This document shows positions 47,661 through 59,665 of a DNA stretch of 64,000 nt, piece by piece. The DNA is taken from assembly GCF_003573695.1 (NCBI RefSeq), contig NC_039358.1, positions 97,960,117-98,024,116 of the forward strand. Direction: 5' to 3'. The notes under the pieces are model-generated. The model was not told the origin of the DNA. It was given only the letters and a program-made list of their open reading frames with translations, and did no database searches. A program made the translations under genes and the position numbers. This stretch comes from Papaver somniferum. Taxonomy: Eukaryota > Streptophyta > Magnoliopsida > Ranunculales > Papaveraceae. The stretch's first letter is position 1, and each line of letters begins with the position of its first letter.

Positions 47661-48010
47661 TCCAACACAAGAAGATACCATGCACACCGTCGTCCCGAAG
47701 AATTTGTTATTGGAAGTTCGGAACATTTCTCCATCAGGAAGGACTCTATTAGCTTTATAAATTCATACCACAACGGAGAAATCCAGATTTCGTCCTTCAA
47801 AGATTAATCAACGAGGAATTTTTATCAAAACTATTATTTGAAGTCTAAAGAATATTGTGAGGAATTATTAAACTATTATTTAAGTGTAACTGAAGTTATA
47901 ATTATTTGGATTAAGATTTCATGTCTACAAGTTCTCATGGGTCGAATTAAGCCTCATAGTGTGTGGTAATTATTAAAATTATTCTAACCAAAATTTATCC
48001 CGTCTCATGC

Positions 48011-48039
48011 CGTGCCGTTACGGCACGAGTTATTTCTAG
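48011..48039 (+). mobile_element. Possible Helitron 3' end
   Basis: A GC-rich palindrome, CGTGCCG-TTA-CGGCACG (48011-48027), is followed 8 bases later by CTAG and then T (48036-48040). Helitrons end in a short hairpin followed about 8-12 bases later by CTRR, inserted before a T. The 5' end (usually TC after an A) was not identified. Confidence 0.4.
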
Positions 48040-48585
48040 TATACAAATAAAACGAGAAAATCTTTTTTCGATGGATGCCCTGGTAAGTCTAATTTGCACT
48101 ATTGAATTCGATAAAATGCATGGATTCAACACTTCTCTTCATATGTTTTGTTCACAATTTTACTCTTACCCTTATCTCGCTTAACCCTTTAATTATTGAT
48201 CGCAACAATTACGTGGATATGCTTTATCAATGAAGATCACTAGCCAAACACTATAAAATACATAAAAGGAAGTCACATTGAAATAAAACGATAATTCAAG
48301 CTTCTAAATCTCCTTTGCAGAAATTAAATTCTTTTGTTTTTTTTCCTCTCATGGAAACATTATAAAAGGTTAAAGAGGATTCTTTTGTTTTTTCTGGGTT
48401 GTAATTATTTCTTTCTGGGTTTCAATCATTCTTTTTGTATCTGTATGCATGAACCTTAGCCAAATCCCCATAATGCAATACATGTTTATGTATATGAATA
48501 TTTGCGAACATTTTTCTGAAAAATATTGTTGTAATATAACACAAAAGAAGTCGAGAAACTGTTGGGACTATGTATATAATATCAT

Positions 48586-49800
48586 ATGAACATCCTTATA
48601 AGTTTAGGCATTGAGTTCGCACTGACCAGAATTTTATCTGATGTATCGACTTATTATGATCTTATTCTATATAGTTCATATCTCACGAAAATTGTGGATG
48701 TTCTCAATAAAATAGCGAAAAGTGACTTCCATATGCATGATAGTTTTCTCTTCAAGGGTAATCAATTATGTATTCTAGATTCTAGTCTTCGAGTGAAGAT
48801 TCACAAAGATTTACATGATAAAGGACATATGTGCGGAAACAAGACTTTTTAACTTGTCTCGAAGACTTATCGTTGGCCTGCAATGAGACATGAGGTTTCT
48901 AGATAGATGTAAAATCTGTCAAATATTGAAAGGAAAAACGTTTAATGCAGGTTATATATGCCGTTAAAAGTTCTAAGTCAGTCTTGGATATATTTGAGTA
49001 TGGGTTTCGTATTGGGTTTACCACGAACTCAACTCGTAAAGATTTAGTTTTTGTAGTGGTTGACCATTTTTCAAAAAATGACACTTTATTTCATGCAAGA
49101 AGACTACTATTGCATTAAAGTTAGCTGAATTATTCATCCGAAAAATATATTGTTCAATGGATTACCAAGTTCTATTATATATAATCGAGATACACGATTA
49201 CTAAGTTATTTCTAAAAGACCTTATGGACGTCAACTTATACGAGGATTAACTTCATTAGTGTATATCATCCTTAGAGTAATGGAAAAACAAAAGTGGTGA
49301 CTTGTTCATTGGATGATATATTGCGATGTCTGGTCGTAGAAAATATGAAAAGTTGGGATCGGAAACTTCCCCAAACTGAGGTTGTTGTTAATCGCTTAAT
49401 AAATTGTAGCATGGATATAAGTATTTTTGAGGTTGTTTATGGTTACAATCCACGAGCACCAATTAATTTAGCATATGTCCCTGGTTTGAAGAGAATTGAA
49501 TCTCGAGCCTAAAGAGCGTATCCAACAATTGCAACCGATTCATAAGTTGGCTGAAGAACATTTACTTTGGTCTAATGAGAAGTATAAACAGGCGGCAACA
49601 TTAACAAATGATCGTTTCTTTGTGGGTGAGTGTAACAAGCTGGAGGCACGTAAGTTGAATATGCCTAGACATATCCGTAATCCTGATGTTTTTATTGTCA
49701 AACAATTGGTGCTTCATCATGGAGATAATTAAGATGACGATGTTCATTAAAATTCGAGGGAGAATTTCTCTCGACCTTGAGAAAATGATGCAGACAAGCA
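48586..49800 (+). pseudogene. Decayed Ty3/gypsy integrase fragment
   Basis: Recognisable in order: the zinc-binding front of integrase (FHMHDSFLFKGNQLCILD, then LHDKGHMCGNKTF), a part of the core near 49020-49090 (DLVFVVVDHFSKN, read in another frame), KVVTCSLDDILRCLVVENMK at 49290-49345, VVYGYNPRAPINLAYVPGLK, and the C-terminal KERIQQLQPIHKLAEEHLLW (49500 onward) with RHIRNPDVFIVKQLVLHHGD. Several stops and frame changes. Reverse transcriptase is absent. Confidence 0.75.
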
Positions 49801-51167
49801 CGTCATATCCTATTTGGAGGCAAAAGATCTGACTTTTGTGAAGCAGCCCAATGGATGTTTATTTTGATGAGAAAGGCCCCAATGATAAAGATGAAGCGGT
49901 CGATTATTTAAATTTAGCCAAATTTCCTTTGTCTAGGGCTTCGAAGATCCCTTTTTGCTATTTTAGAAAATTTTGTTTTCTTAGTAACTCCTTTGTTAGA
50001 AGTCCGTTTGGGTCATCGTTTGTGGCATACAATTTCTTTTTGAAAGTACTTTTAATATATATGAAAATCTCGAATTTTCCAAAAATAGCAAATTTCGAGT
50101 TTGAGTCGGTTTTGGATTGTTTTCACCTTTTTGCTGCGTAAGTTGAGTTTTTTTTTCCCGAAATCTATTTAAGATTATTTTAGTTATTTTTCAGACAATT
50201 GATTTTGATTGAAAAAAATTATTTTTTTAAATTTTTTCAAGTTTAATTCTGATCCTTATTTATAGTCGGGAAACCGAGTTCTAGATAATTATTACTGTTC
50301 ATAATAGTTATTCCTAAGAATAATTTGAGGTATGAAGAATCTATCTCTTTTCTTTGTTTTTAATAATGTCTATTGCATCAACTTAATATTCCCCTGTTTT
50401 CTGAACCTAATTTGTGTGTTATCCTAGTATTGATTAGTGATATTAAAGTTATCTAATCTTCTGATGTTAACCGCGATTATACTATTTGTTGTGATTTTAA
50501 TAATAATTTTTTGATGGTTACGATATTTTCTACAATTAAACTTGTGATAGTAATAGACAGATATATGAATGGATAAAAGTTTGTTTATGAGAGATGATAG
50601 TGTTGGTAAAACGACATCAATAAAGGAATGGAAAATAAGCATATAAAACAGGGAAGGCGATGGAATATCATTGCTACTAATAACAAAACCTCTGCAACGA
50701 ACTATATTCGGTGTTTGAGTTGGTGGTTCGAAAATGGCTCTAATATTGCCAAGAAGGATTTACTAAACTTCTCCGGTGCAAAGCAAAAAAAGAAAAAAAG
50801 AAAAAAACCTTCAAGACTTCAGTTCAGTTAAAACAGTGCCATCTAGACCCGATAATCGAAGGCGACCGACATAGACATCCACTTTGTTTGGTGTAGTGTT
50901 CCCCATTTTTTCTCCCTATACCCATATGGGAATGAAGGGTCCTACTTGGAGGCCGTGATAGGTAACCAATGGCGGGACGATTGTAACCAGAGAAAACCTT
51001 TTCGGGGAAAAGTATGAGATATTATAATGATTTTAAACTGATCAAGATTAATCCCGCCAAAATCCCCGGAATTCTAGCATTTAGTAATCTCCGTTTGTGT
51101 ATTCTGCACAGCCTGTCCCTTAGTCAAGATAAATGAGAAGGTAGTCTTCGGCTAGGAAAGATTGCAT
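49801..51167. other. Gene-free stretch, perhaps old LTR remnants
   Basis: After the gypsy fragment the sequence may contain its 3' untranslated part or LTR. I see no matching partner copy and no gene. The right end joins the copia LTR at 51168. Confidence 0.35.
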
Positions 51168-51349
51168 TGTTAGCTAATCTAGTGATCCATATTATTCCAT
51201 TCAGATACTTAACAGCATGTCACAGCTGTACGGATCAGTTCATGTTATATATAACAGAAAGTCTTGAGTTCCTGTCCATATCTATATAAAGGACTAAGTC
51301 CCGTACTCTTTCTTTTAACATGTTCAACCAATACAAACCATTTTTTACA
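51168..51349 (+). mobile_element. 5' LTR of the host copia element (RE1-like)
   Basis: Starts TGTTAGCTAATC and ends TTTTTTACA, directly before a primer-binding site (TGGTATCAGA, 51350-51359). Contains TATATAAAGG near 51281. Short (182 bp), as in RE1-type elements. Confidence 0.65.
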
Positions 51350-51430
51350 TGGTATCAGACTAAAGAGAAATTATCAAAAAAAAGTTCAATCCTTTAATTC
51401 ACCATTTGACCTGTAACTTTTACATTCTCA

Positions 51431-52430
51431 ATGACCAGAACCACACAAACTCAACACGCATCTTTCGTTGCACAACCAAAACACCATCAACGGTTACATA
51501 ATCATGATCTGTTTCCACCTTTACCTTCTCCTAATCGATAACCACAACCTGTGATTTCTTCATAACCATCTACATATTCTCAACAACCACCACCACCACC
51601 TCACCATCTTCTTCTCAACCACTTGCATCTTATGTATCTCCTTCTGCTACTTAAAGATATCCATCTTTTTTTCACCGATCCTGTTTCCATCTCAAACTAC
51701 ATCTTCTGAAAATCTCTATCGACAATATCGTTTTTTACAACAACAAACTCCACATCCTGTTCAACAACAACAACAACAATCTCAATTTCAATTTCCACAA
51801 CAAACATATAATTCTTTTATATTTCCCAGTAAGTTTAATATTTCTTTTCCCAATATTGCTAACTTTGTTTCTGTTAAATTGGATGGTTCAAATTACCTTG
51901 TGTGGAAATATTAGATGTCTTCTATTCTGATCTGTACAAACATATATGGATTAGTTGATGGACCGATTTCTCCAGAAATGCCGATGCTTTTCATCAATAA
52001 CGTTCAAGTTCCAAGTCCAAACTATTTTGAATGGTTACAATTTGATAAATTTGTTGGATCGTGGATCAATGCAACTGTTGATAAATCTTTATCATCTGAA
52101 CTTCTTGGAAATTTATCTGCTAGAGAGAAATGACTACATCTTACAAAGCTTTTTACTGAAAAATTCTTTGCCAGAAAATCAATGCTGAGATCACAATTAT
52201 ATTCTATCAAGAAAGGCTCTTCCACTATTAGCGAGTTTTTACATCAACTCAAAAATATCTCAGATTCACTTGCAGAGATCGGAGAACCAGTTCCAGATGT
52301 AGATTTAGTCATGTGTGCACTCAAAGTTTTAGGAAGAGAGTACATTCACTTTATGCTAAGTGTTCAAAATAGAGAACCTTGCTTCCTTTCTCTGAATTAT
52401 GATCTAGATTGATCAGTCATAAACAATTTC
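51431..52430 (+). pseudogene. Gag of the host copia element, first part
   Basis: Starts near 51431 with MTRTTQTQHASF, then a Pro/Gln/Ser-rich leader with stops, the conserved NFVSVKLDGSNYLVWK, SILICTNIYGLVDG, DKFVGSWINATVDKSLSSELLG, and RSQLYSIKKGSSTISEFLHQ (UBN2-type gag). It is closely related to the gag of the element inserted into it. Stops occur in the leader, near 51913 and near 52132. The gag continues at 58829 on the other side of the insertion. Confidence 0.75.
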
Positions 52431-52672
52431 TGTAAGAATGGTGATCAATTGATTATTGAAAAGTAGTTTCAAAGATACATGACTTGTCTGTTATATAGAC
52501 AGAACTCAACAGGAAAATGAAAGACTATTACAAGAGGTTTAACGACATAATAGAAATAAAGAGATTCAATTACAGCAGATATAACAACTGTTATCTGCTA
52601 TTAATCCTATGGCTGGGATTATCTGTACGACAGTAATACGTACAGTGTACGGATACATGACTCAGTCTAACA
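52431..52672 (-). mobile_element. 3' LTR of the inserted RE1-like copia element
   Basis: 242 bp, nearly the same as 58588-58828 (about 20 differences by eye). Polypurine tract (GAGGGGGGA on the - strand) at 52673-52681. Flanked by the duplication ATTTC at 52426-52430. Confidence 0.9.
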
Positions 52673-52679
52673 TCCCCCC

Positions 52680-54168
52680 TCAAACAGATGCACGTACAAC
52701 ATGCATCAGTTTGTGCTGTAGTAAACTAAATTGAGACTTGGACAAGCCTTTGGTAAACAAATCAGCAACCTGACTGGGTGTGTGAATATATGAAACTTTC
52801 ATAAAACCAGATTTAACTAAATCTCGAATCATATGGTAATCCACCTCAATATGCTTAGTGCGAGCATGAAATATTGGATTTTCAGTTAAGCTACCAGCAC
52901 CAAGATTGTCACAGTATAGCTGGCAATGGATGGAAAATGTGACAGACAGTTGTTCAAACAAATAGGATAGCCATAGTATTTCAGCAGCTGCATTAGCTAA
53001 ACCCCCATATTCAGCCTCTGTAGAAGAACGAGATATAGTATGCTGCTTTTTGGAAGACCAAGAAACTAGATTACCCCCAACAAAAACACAGTAGCCTGAA
53101 GTAGACTTGCATGTGTCAGGACAACCATCCCAATCACTATCACTATAAGCAACAAGTTCAGGGCAATTTCCAGTACCACTGAGAGTAATACCTTGACCAA
53201 GAGAGGCTTTAACATATCTAGGAATCCTTTTGGCAAGCTATAAATGAGTATCAGTAGGACAATGCATAAACTGACTGACATAGTTTACTGCAAAACTAAT
53301 GTCAAGTCTGGTAAGTGTTAAGTATTGAAGACCTCATACTAAACTTCTATAGGCTGTTGCATCCTTCAACAAAACTCCATCATATGCTGAAACTCTTGGA
53401 CCAGATGCCATTGGAGTTTTGCATGGTTTACAACCTAGTAAGTCATGCTTTCTAAGCAGATCAAGAGAGTACTTGTTCTGAGTGAGAAGTAATTTATTTG
53501 CTGAAGTATCAAAAGTAACTTCAATGCCTAGAAAGTAGTGTAAGGATCCAAGATCTTTCATAGCAAACTCAGTCTTGAGAGATGAAATAAAGGAAGTAAG
53601 TAATGAATCTGAAGTACCAACAAGAATGATATCATCCACATAAACTAATAAAATCATCCTTTCAGAGTTCTTGTGGTAGATAAACATAGAGGCATCATAG
53701 ACTGAATTAGTAAAACCAAACTTAAGAAGATAGCCACTGAATCTCTCATACCAGGCTCTAGGCGCCTGTTTAAGTCCATATAAGGATTTTTGAAGATGAC
53801 AAACATGTGCAGGATGATCAGGGTCAACAAAACCTGGTGGTTGCTCCATGTATACATTTTCTGACAGATTGCCATGTAAGAATGTGTTGCTCACATCAAG
53901 CTGCCTCATACTCCAATTTTGAGATAAAGCTAAACTAAGAACACATCTAATAGTAGTAGCTTTAACAACATGTCTAAATGTCTCCTCAAAATCAATCCCA
54001 TCTACTTGATGATAACCCTTAGCAAATAATCTTGCTTTATGTCTCTCTTAAGTCCCATCTCCATTTAGTTTAGTCTTATAGACCCATTTACAGCCAAGAA
54101 CATTCATAGATGGATGATAAGGAACATGAACAAAGGTATTGTTTTCATGCAGAGATGTGAACTCCCTC
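52680..54168 (-). pseudogene. Copia reverse transcriptase and RNase H
   Basis: The reverse transcriptase contains MRQLDVSNTFLHGNLSENVY, YGLKQAPRAWYER and the catalytic box LLVYVDDIILVG (53630-53660). The RNase H follows (SDSDWDGCPDTCKSTSGYC, SRSSTEAEYGGLANAAAE, YCDNLGAGSL, ARTKHIEVDYHMIRDLV) and ends MHVVRAS next to the polypurine tract. Interrupted by stops near 54050 and 53333 and by one near 53239, and joined to the integrase part by a frame change near 54175. It copies element RNA into DNA in virus-like particles in intact relatives. Confidence 0.85.
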
Positions 54169-54169
54169 T

Positions 54170-55107
54170 TCATTGCATTAACCACACTGGTAGTTTACTA
54201 TCTTCTTTAAATGTCTTTGGTTCAGAATGAGGTTTAAGCAAAGTAGCTAAAGCAACAGGTACATGATGTTTGATTGAACTATTTGCTACAAAATCTTTAG
54301 ACAAGTGTTTAAGAACATGAATACCTGATTTAGATCTAGTATGCATACCAGAAGGAGTAACAGTTGTCTCTGAAGATGAAGCAAGAGGATCACCAGATGT
54401 AGTTGTTGAAGTAACAGCTGAAGTATCACCATTCAAATCTTGTTCTTGAGAAGAAGTAGAAGTAGAATTAGATAATATAGCAGAAGTATCAGCAGGTACT
54501 GAAGAAGCAACTGAAGTAGATGAAGTAGCAAAAGGGAATTTAGTTTCATCAAAAACTACATGAGTAGTGACATAAATCCTGTGAGACTTTAAATCCATAC
54601 ACCTGTATCCTTTATGATGGATGATATAGCCTAGAAAGACACAAGCAGCTGACTTAGGACTTGGTTTATCTTTTCTATAAGCCACTAAATTGGGGTAACA
54701 CAAGCAACCATAAACCTTGAAAAGAGAGTAATCTGGTTTGATCTTATATAAGGCTTTAAAAGGAGACTTGAATTGCAGAAGTTTACTTGGAAGTCTATTA
54801 ATAAGAAAGACAACTGCTAAGAATGAATCAAACCAAAACTTCTTAGGAAGATAAGCATGAAATGATAAAGTATTCCCCATTTCTGTGACATGTCTGTGTT
54901 TCCTCTCTGCAGAGCCATTTTGTTGGTGAAGATGTGGACATGATATTCTTAAGGCAACACCACTGATATCAAGTAACTCTTTAAACTGTCCTTTGATAAG
55001 TTCAAGTGCACCATCACATTGAAAATATTTAATCTTGACATCAAAAAGATTTTCCACAAGAGATTTAAACAGCTTGAAGCAATGTACACTCTCTGATTTG
55101 TGTTTCA
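54170..55107 (-). pseudogene. Copia integrase, C-terminal part
   Basis: Begins MKHKSESVHCFKLFKSLVEN directly at the MULE insertion and contains the second half of the integrase core (the acidic CDGALEL and HQQNGSAERKHRHV), NRLPSKLLQFKSPFKALY, and the chromodomain-free tail rich in Ser/Thr. The first half of the core lies on the other side of the insertion. Confidence 0.85.
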
Positions 55108-55116
55108 TTGGATAAA

Positions 55117-56275
55117 GGGGGATTTTGCGTTTCCCCCTTAAAATAAATAGCTATTTTGCATTTCCCCCTTTTTGAATCCATAATTTGTGAAACCCCCTTT
55201 CTGTTATAACTTCCTCTGGTACCAGTTAATAGTGCACGTGCATCGCAGAGTAACTATTTGTGAAAATTCTAAAATACACTTTCTGCAAAAGAAAACACAA
55301 CGCTCGACCACCACACTTCCGTCCTCCCCAACACCGGCTATTTTCAGTTCACTATAATCGAAATAATCCATTGAAAGTAAATCAACACTAATTCCTCTTT
55401 GATTCACCATCCAATCGTTTAGTCGTTTCTCACACACTAAGAAAAACAAACATCATTCATCATCTCAAAACCTAATCCGTTTCGCATAACCCCTAATTTC
55501 AAAATTGATTGGATATTTCTTACAAGTCTATGAAATTAAGTTTACAGATCTAGGTAAATTGTTGTTTTAGATGAAGGGTTCGAAACAACAAGACGAATCA
55601 GACAGAAAGTTGATGTAATTTGGAGTTTCAAAATTGATCGATGAATTTGTGAATTGCTTTTTGATTGTGATAATTAAGGCAATTCAAAATCCACAGAAAG
55701 TGGGGATCTGATGTGGGTAGGGGGAGGGAAGGTGTATGCGAGGTGATGGATGATTTAATTGAGTATGTTTACATTTGGGTTTCTAGTGACCGATTTGTAT
55801 TGTTTAATTTGTCTGTGATGATGAAGAGAAGAATTTTGAGAAACCATAGTATCTGTATCTCCGTCGCCATCGTTGTCAACTGAGTAAAAATATCAGTTTC
55901 TTTTATATGACCCGCTTGTCCCCCGAATGCTTCATTTACAATTTAGTGGAGTTTGAGCTGAAATTTGAAGCATGCTTGTTTTTAATGGCAGATGTATGTT
56001 TTTTTTTATCTCTTGAGAAACAACGTTTAATGTTGAGATTAAAATTAGGTTAGAAAAGGTATTTAGGATCTGGACCGTAAGATCAGAGATAAAAGAAATA
56101 AGAGGCTAAGATTATAGAGGTAAACATGATTTTTTTACACACGTACACTGCACGTGATTAATTAATTTGGTACAGACGGAAGTTATAACGGAAGGGGGGT
56201 TTCACAAATTATGGATTTAAAAAGAAGGAAATGCAAAATAACTATTTATTTTGAGGGGGAAATGCAAAATCCCCC
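55117..56275. mobile_element. Mutator-like TIR element (1159 bp, non-autonomous)
   Basis: Terminal inverted repeats of at least 105 bp, extending with lower identity to about 145 bp, begin GGGGGATTTTGC on both strands (55117 onward and the reverse complement ending 56275). A perfect 9-bp target duplication (TTGGATAAA, 55108-55116 and 56276-56284) is the Mutator hallmark. The interior has no transposase; the 81-codon frame at 55449-55204 partly lies in the left TIR and shows no family. It sits in the integrase core of the copia element. Confidence 0.85.
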
Positions 56276-56284
56276 TTGGATAAA

Positions 56285-57125
56285 TCCATGAAGATTTAGT
56301 ACAGTCATCAACAAAGAGAATATAATACCTATATCCCAGATGAGATTGCACAGGGGAAGGTCGCCAAACATCACATTGCACTAACATAAAAGGAGTACTA
56401 GAAAGATTACCAGTAGCATGAAATGGTAAACATTTATTTTTATCTAGCTGACAAGAGTCAGAAACAGATGAAGTAGACTTTGTAGATAACTTGATTGCAG
56501 TAGCTGTAGTAAGTTTATTCAGAATCTTCATAGCTGGATGACCTAGTCTTGAATTCCATAGAGATGATAAATCAACCAATGTAGAGAAAGCTTTATGTTG
56601 AGATGCAGAGAAATGAGTTTGTTGAGTAGCAACAAGTCCATTAGATTGATCAGAAATTATGGTATAGAGTCCATTCTGCATCTTCCCTCTAGCAAGAATA
56701 AGATTGCTCTTCAAAGACTTGATTTCATAATCCCAAGGGTAGAACAGAAAAACACAGTTATTGTCTTTAGTAAACTGATCCACATACATTAAGTTGTGTT
56801 GCAAATGAGACACATAAAGAACTTTTTGTAGGTCAAACTGCTTAGAAGATGTAGATAATTTAGAAGAACCTACTAATGAAATAGGAAGTGACTTACCATC
56901 ACCAACCATGACTTGTTCTGTACCAGAATGTGTAGAAGGATTTTGTAAAATAGATGGATCATTAGTCATGTGACTAGAAGCTCCTGAATCTGGTATCCAA
57001 ATAGGGCCTGAGTTGGTACGACTCCAGTATCCTCCACATTCATAAACAGTTTCAGATGGAAATTGAACATTGTAATCGAATTCCTGAGTAGACCAAGGAG
57101 AAGTAGAAGTACTGCCAACATTCAT
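56285..57125 (-). pseudogene. Copia protease, GAG-pre-integrase and integrase N-terminal part
   Basis: Contains the aspartic protease motif WIPDSGASSHMTND (active-site Asp in DSG), LYVSHLQHNLMYVDQ, the integrase zinc-binding start WNSRLGHPAMKILNKL and the first catalytic Asp region QCDVWRPSPVQSHLGYRYYI. It ends at WIYP where the Mutator-like element is inserted. Confidence 0.85.
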
Positions 57126-57127
57126 AT

Positions 57128-58490
57128 CAATACCAAGAAAGGCCTTCTATGGAGGAGCAGAACTATTCCTTGAAGGTGAATATCGAAACCTGCATCGATT
57201 CGCTTGATGACCATCTTTGTGTCATATCTGGCAAGGAACTTCCCCAAAGTCGATGACCTGCTTTTGAGAAGGATTAAACTCAGTCTTTCGAAAACCAGGA
57301 GGAGGATAATATGTATTTGGTGGAGATGTTATGATCTGAGAAGAAGATGATGATGATGAAGAAAATGAATGAGGTTTTCGAAAGTTGGCTTGTGAAGAAG
57401 AATGTTGTTTCTTTACAAAGAATGCTGAGTTGGTTGGATTGGAAACTAGAGGAGAGAAAGCATCTGAATCTTGCTCCTTTAGAAACTGTTCATGACTAAT
57501 AAGGCGAGAGCGAAGTTCAGAAAATGATAATGGCGGTTCTCTATTTTGAACACTAACAACAAAGTGAATAAATTCTCTGCCTAAACCATTGAGAGTGTAC
57601 ATAACAAGATCTGAATCTTTGAACTGGTTCACCAATTTCTGCAAGAGAGTCTCCAATTGTCTTGATTTGATGAAGAAATTCATAAATTGTTGACGAACCG
57701 TTCTTAATTGAGTGCAGTTGAGATCTTAACAAAGACTTCCTAGCAAGAAATTGATCACTGAATAACTTTGCCAGATGTAGCCATTTATCTCTCGCCGTTT
57801 TTTTACCAAGAAGTTCTGATGAGAATGATCTATCAACAGTAGCGTTGATACAAGATCCAACAAACTTGTCAATCTGCAACCATTCAAGATACTGAGGATT
57901 CGGAATCTGAATATTGTTAATCAACACCATAAGAGTCTCAGGAGGAACAAATCTATCAACAAAACCATAAATATTGGTACAAATAAGAATAGAGGAGATC
58001 TGATCTTTCCAAACAAGATAATTTGATCCATCAAGTTTACCAGAAACAAAATTAGAGATATTCTGAAAAGGAATTGTAAATCTACTATGAAATTGAAACG
58101 AATAGTAAAAAGAAGATTGAAATTGAGATTGTTGTGATTGTGGAATGTAAAAAGTAGAGAATTGTTGATGTTGTTGTTGATGTTGTGATTGTTGTTGGTG
58201 TTGTTGGTGATGTTGTGATTGTTGTGGTGAAACACGATGTGGAATCTGTATAGGAGTGTGTTGTAAAGATTGTACAGGAGAAGATTGTTGTGTTGACGAT
58301 GGTGGTGGTGGTGGTTGAGATGAAGATGGTGGTGGAGATAAGTGAGTTGGAGATGAAAGCGGTGGTTGTTGAGAAGAGAAAGGTAAAGATTGTGTTTGTG
58401 GACGGTATTGTGAAAATAATGGTGGAAAAAGATTGATATTGTTGTTGTTAACAACGAAAGACGAGATATTTGTTTGAGTAGTTCTCACCA
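57128..58490 (-). pseudogene. Copia gag (UBN2 type) with broken zinc knuckle
   Basis: Starts at 58490 (MVRTTQTNISSFVVNN). A Gln/His/Pro-rich leader is followed by NFVSGKLDGSNYLVWKDQIS, the gag core and KSLLRSQLHSIKNGSSTIYE. A frame change near 57620-57680 joins it to the second part (ending near 57128), with SFSSSSSSSSQ and the zinc knuckle VPCQI-stop-HKDGHQANRC, in which the second Cys codon is TGA. Another stop follows near 57150. Confidence 0.8.
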
Positions 58491-58572
58491 TTGTTGTGAT
58501 GAGAGTTGCAGGTTTAATGGTGAAATTGTTGTAGTTAGGGTTTTGGATCGAGAGGAAGTTGAAGTTCCTCTT

Positions 58573-58587
58573 TGGTATCTGATACCA
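58573..58587 (-). promoter_or_regulatory. Primer-binding site of the inserted copia element
   Basis: TGGTATCAGATACC on the - strand, next to the LTR. It fits initiator tRNA-Met for the first ten bases. Confidence 0.75.
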
Positions 58588-58828
58588 TGTAAGAATGGTG
58601 ATCAATTGATTATTGAAAAGTAGTTTCAAAGATACAGGACTTGTCTCTTATATAGACAGAACTCAACAGGATAATGAAAGACTATTACAGGAGGTTTACC
58701 GATATAACGAAAATAAAGAGATTCCGTTACAGCAGATATAACAGCTGTTATCTGTTATTAATCCTATGGCTAGGATATCTGCATGACAGTAATCCGTACA
58801 GTGTACGGATACATGACTCAGTCTGACA
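58588..58828 (-). mobile_element. 5' LTR of the inserted copia element
   Basis: 241 bp, - strand start TGTCAGACTGAGTC and end TTCTTACA. TATA box (CTATATAAGA) at 58647-58656. Flanked on the right by the target duplication ATTTC. Confidence 0.9.
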
Positions 58829-58990
58829 ATTTCTAAAATAACAAGAAATAGAGTCGTTCTCCTCTCTTGTCACCGATCAAACAAATTCAACCTTTTTATG
58901 TCAAGAAACATAACTCCCCTCACAATTCTTCTTTTCGTAAACCTAGTATGCCTCCTGGTTTTACTTCCTTTAACAGTTCAAATCCATCGA
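58829..58990 (+). pseudogene. Gag of the host copia element, second part
   Basis: Resumes the + strand gag after the insertion: a stretch like SLVTDQTNSTFFVKKHNSPH, then SSFRKPSMPPGF, which parallels the inserted element's SPLVSNPTNSAFFVKKQHSS. Beyond about 58990 the host element cannot be followed; protease to RNase H are missing. Confidence 0.7.
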
Positions 58991-59665
58991 TCTTTAATAA
59001 ATAAATAAATCTTCTTTTCGTAAACCTAAAAACAGAATTCTCCTAATTTTTTTAAATAAATCTGTCAATGGTACTGTCGAGACTCATTTCCTATCCTACC
59101 TATATACTTGTTTGAAAAACAAAAAGATTATGTTTATGTTTATGGGGTTAGGAATTCCACTGCCCGTCCTCGCACACGAGATTTTTGACAGGAGAGTAGC
59201 CAATCTATCATTTTCGGGTATGCAAAAGCATTTCCGCATAAGATAGAAAGGGAGTGGCATTAATGTATCGTGGCCAATGAAGAGTTACAAGTACAAGAAG
59301 AGACCTCCTTGTTCCACGAGTTCCTTGTCCTCTACAAAACAAAAATTCAGTTTATCCGTTATCTCTCCCTCCCCCTTACTTATCAAACACCTCCGTCCGA
59401 GATATTATTACATTTCCCTTTTTCCATCCCTATACACCATAGATCTTCCTCATGACACCCATAACAATCTCAACGGATATAAACTATGGTGTTGCATAAT
59501 ACTCTAATGTTCGCCTTTGTTGTTATCATTCGCTCATTCATTTTGAATTGATCCAATTGTACACCTCTAATTCTCCTTCTCTTCTCTTCTCCAGTTCTTC
59601 TTCTTCTTCTTCTTTCTCTGCTATCAATCAATTCCTCTTTAATTAAACAAAAATCAAAGGTTGAG
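58991..59665 (+). promoter_or_regulatory. Upstream region and 5' untranslated part of the ABC1-type kinase gene
   Basis: No ORF of note. CT-rich sequence (59570-59640, TTCTTCTTCTTC) just before the start codon is typical of plant leaders. A TATAAA at about 59477 (GATATAAACTATGG) is a possible TATA box about 190 bp upstream of the ATG. Exact transcription start unknown. Confidence 0.4.

Larger units (their letters stand above)
52431..58828 (-). mobile_element. Complete RE1-like Ty1/copia element inserted in another copia gag
   Basis: Two LTRs of about 242 bp, a primer-binding site, gag, protease, integrase, reverse transcriptase and RNase H in copia order on the - strand, and a perfect 5-bp target duplication (ATTTC at 52426-52430 and 58829-58833). 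Its own coding part is interrupted by a Mutator-like element at 55117-56275. Stops and frame changes make it non-autonomous now. Confidence 0.9.

Noticed and set aside
55204..55449. 81-residue - strand ORF in the Mutator-like element
   Set aside because: Its end lies in the terminal inverted repeat and it has no transposase motif; probably chance.
57921..58454. 177-residue His/Asn-rich - strand ORF
   Set aside because: Overlaps the CAA/CAC-rich gag leader in another frame; the gag frame has the conserved motifs.
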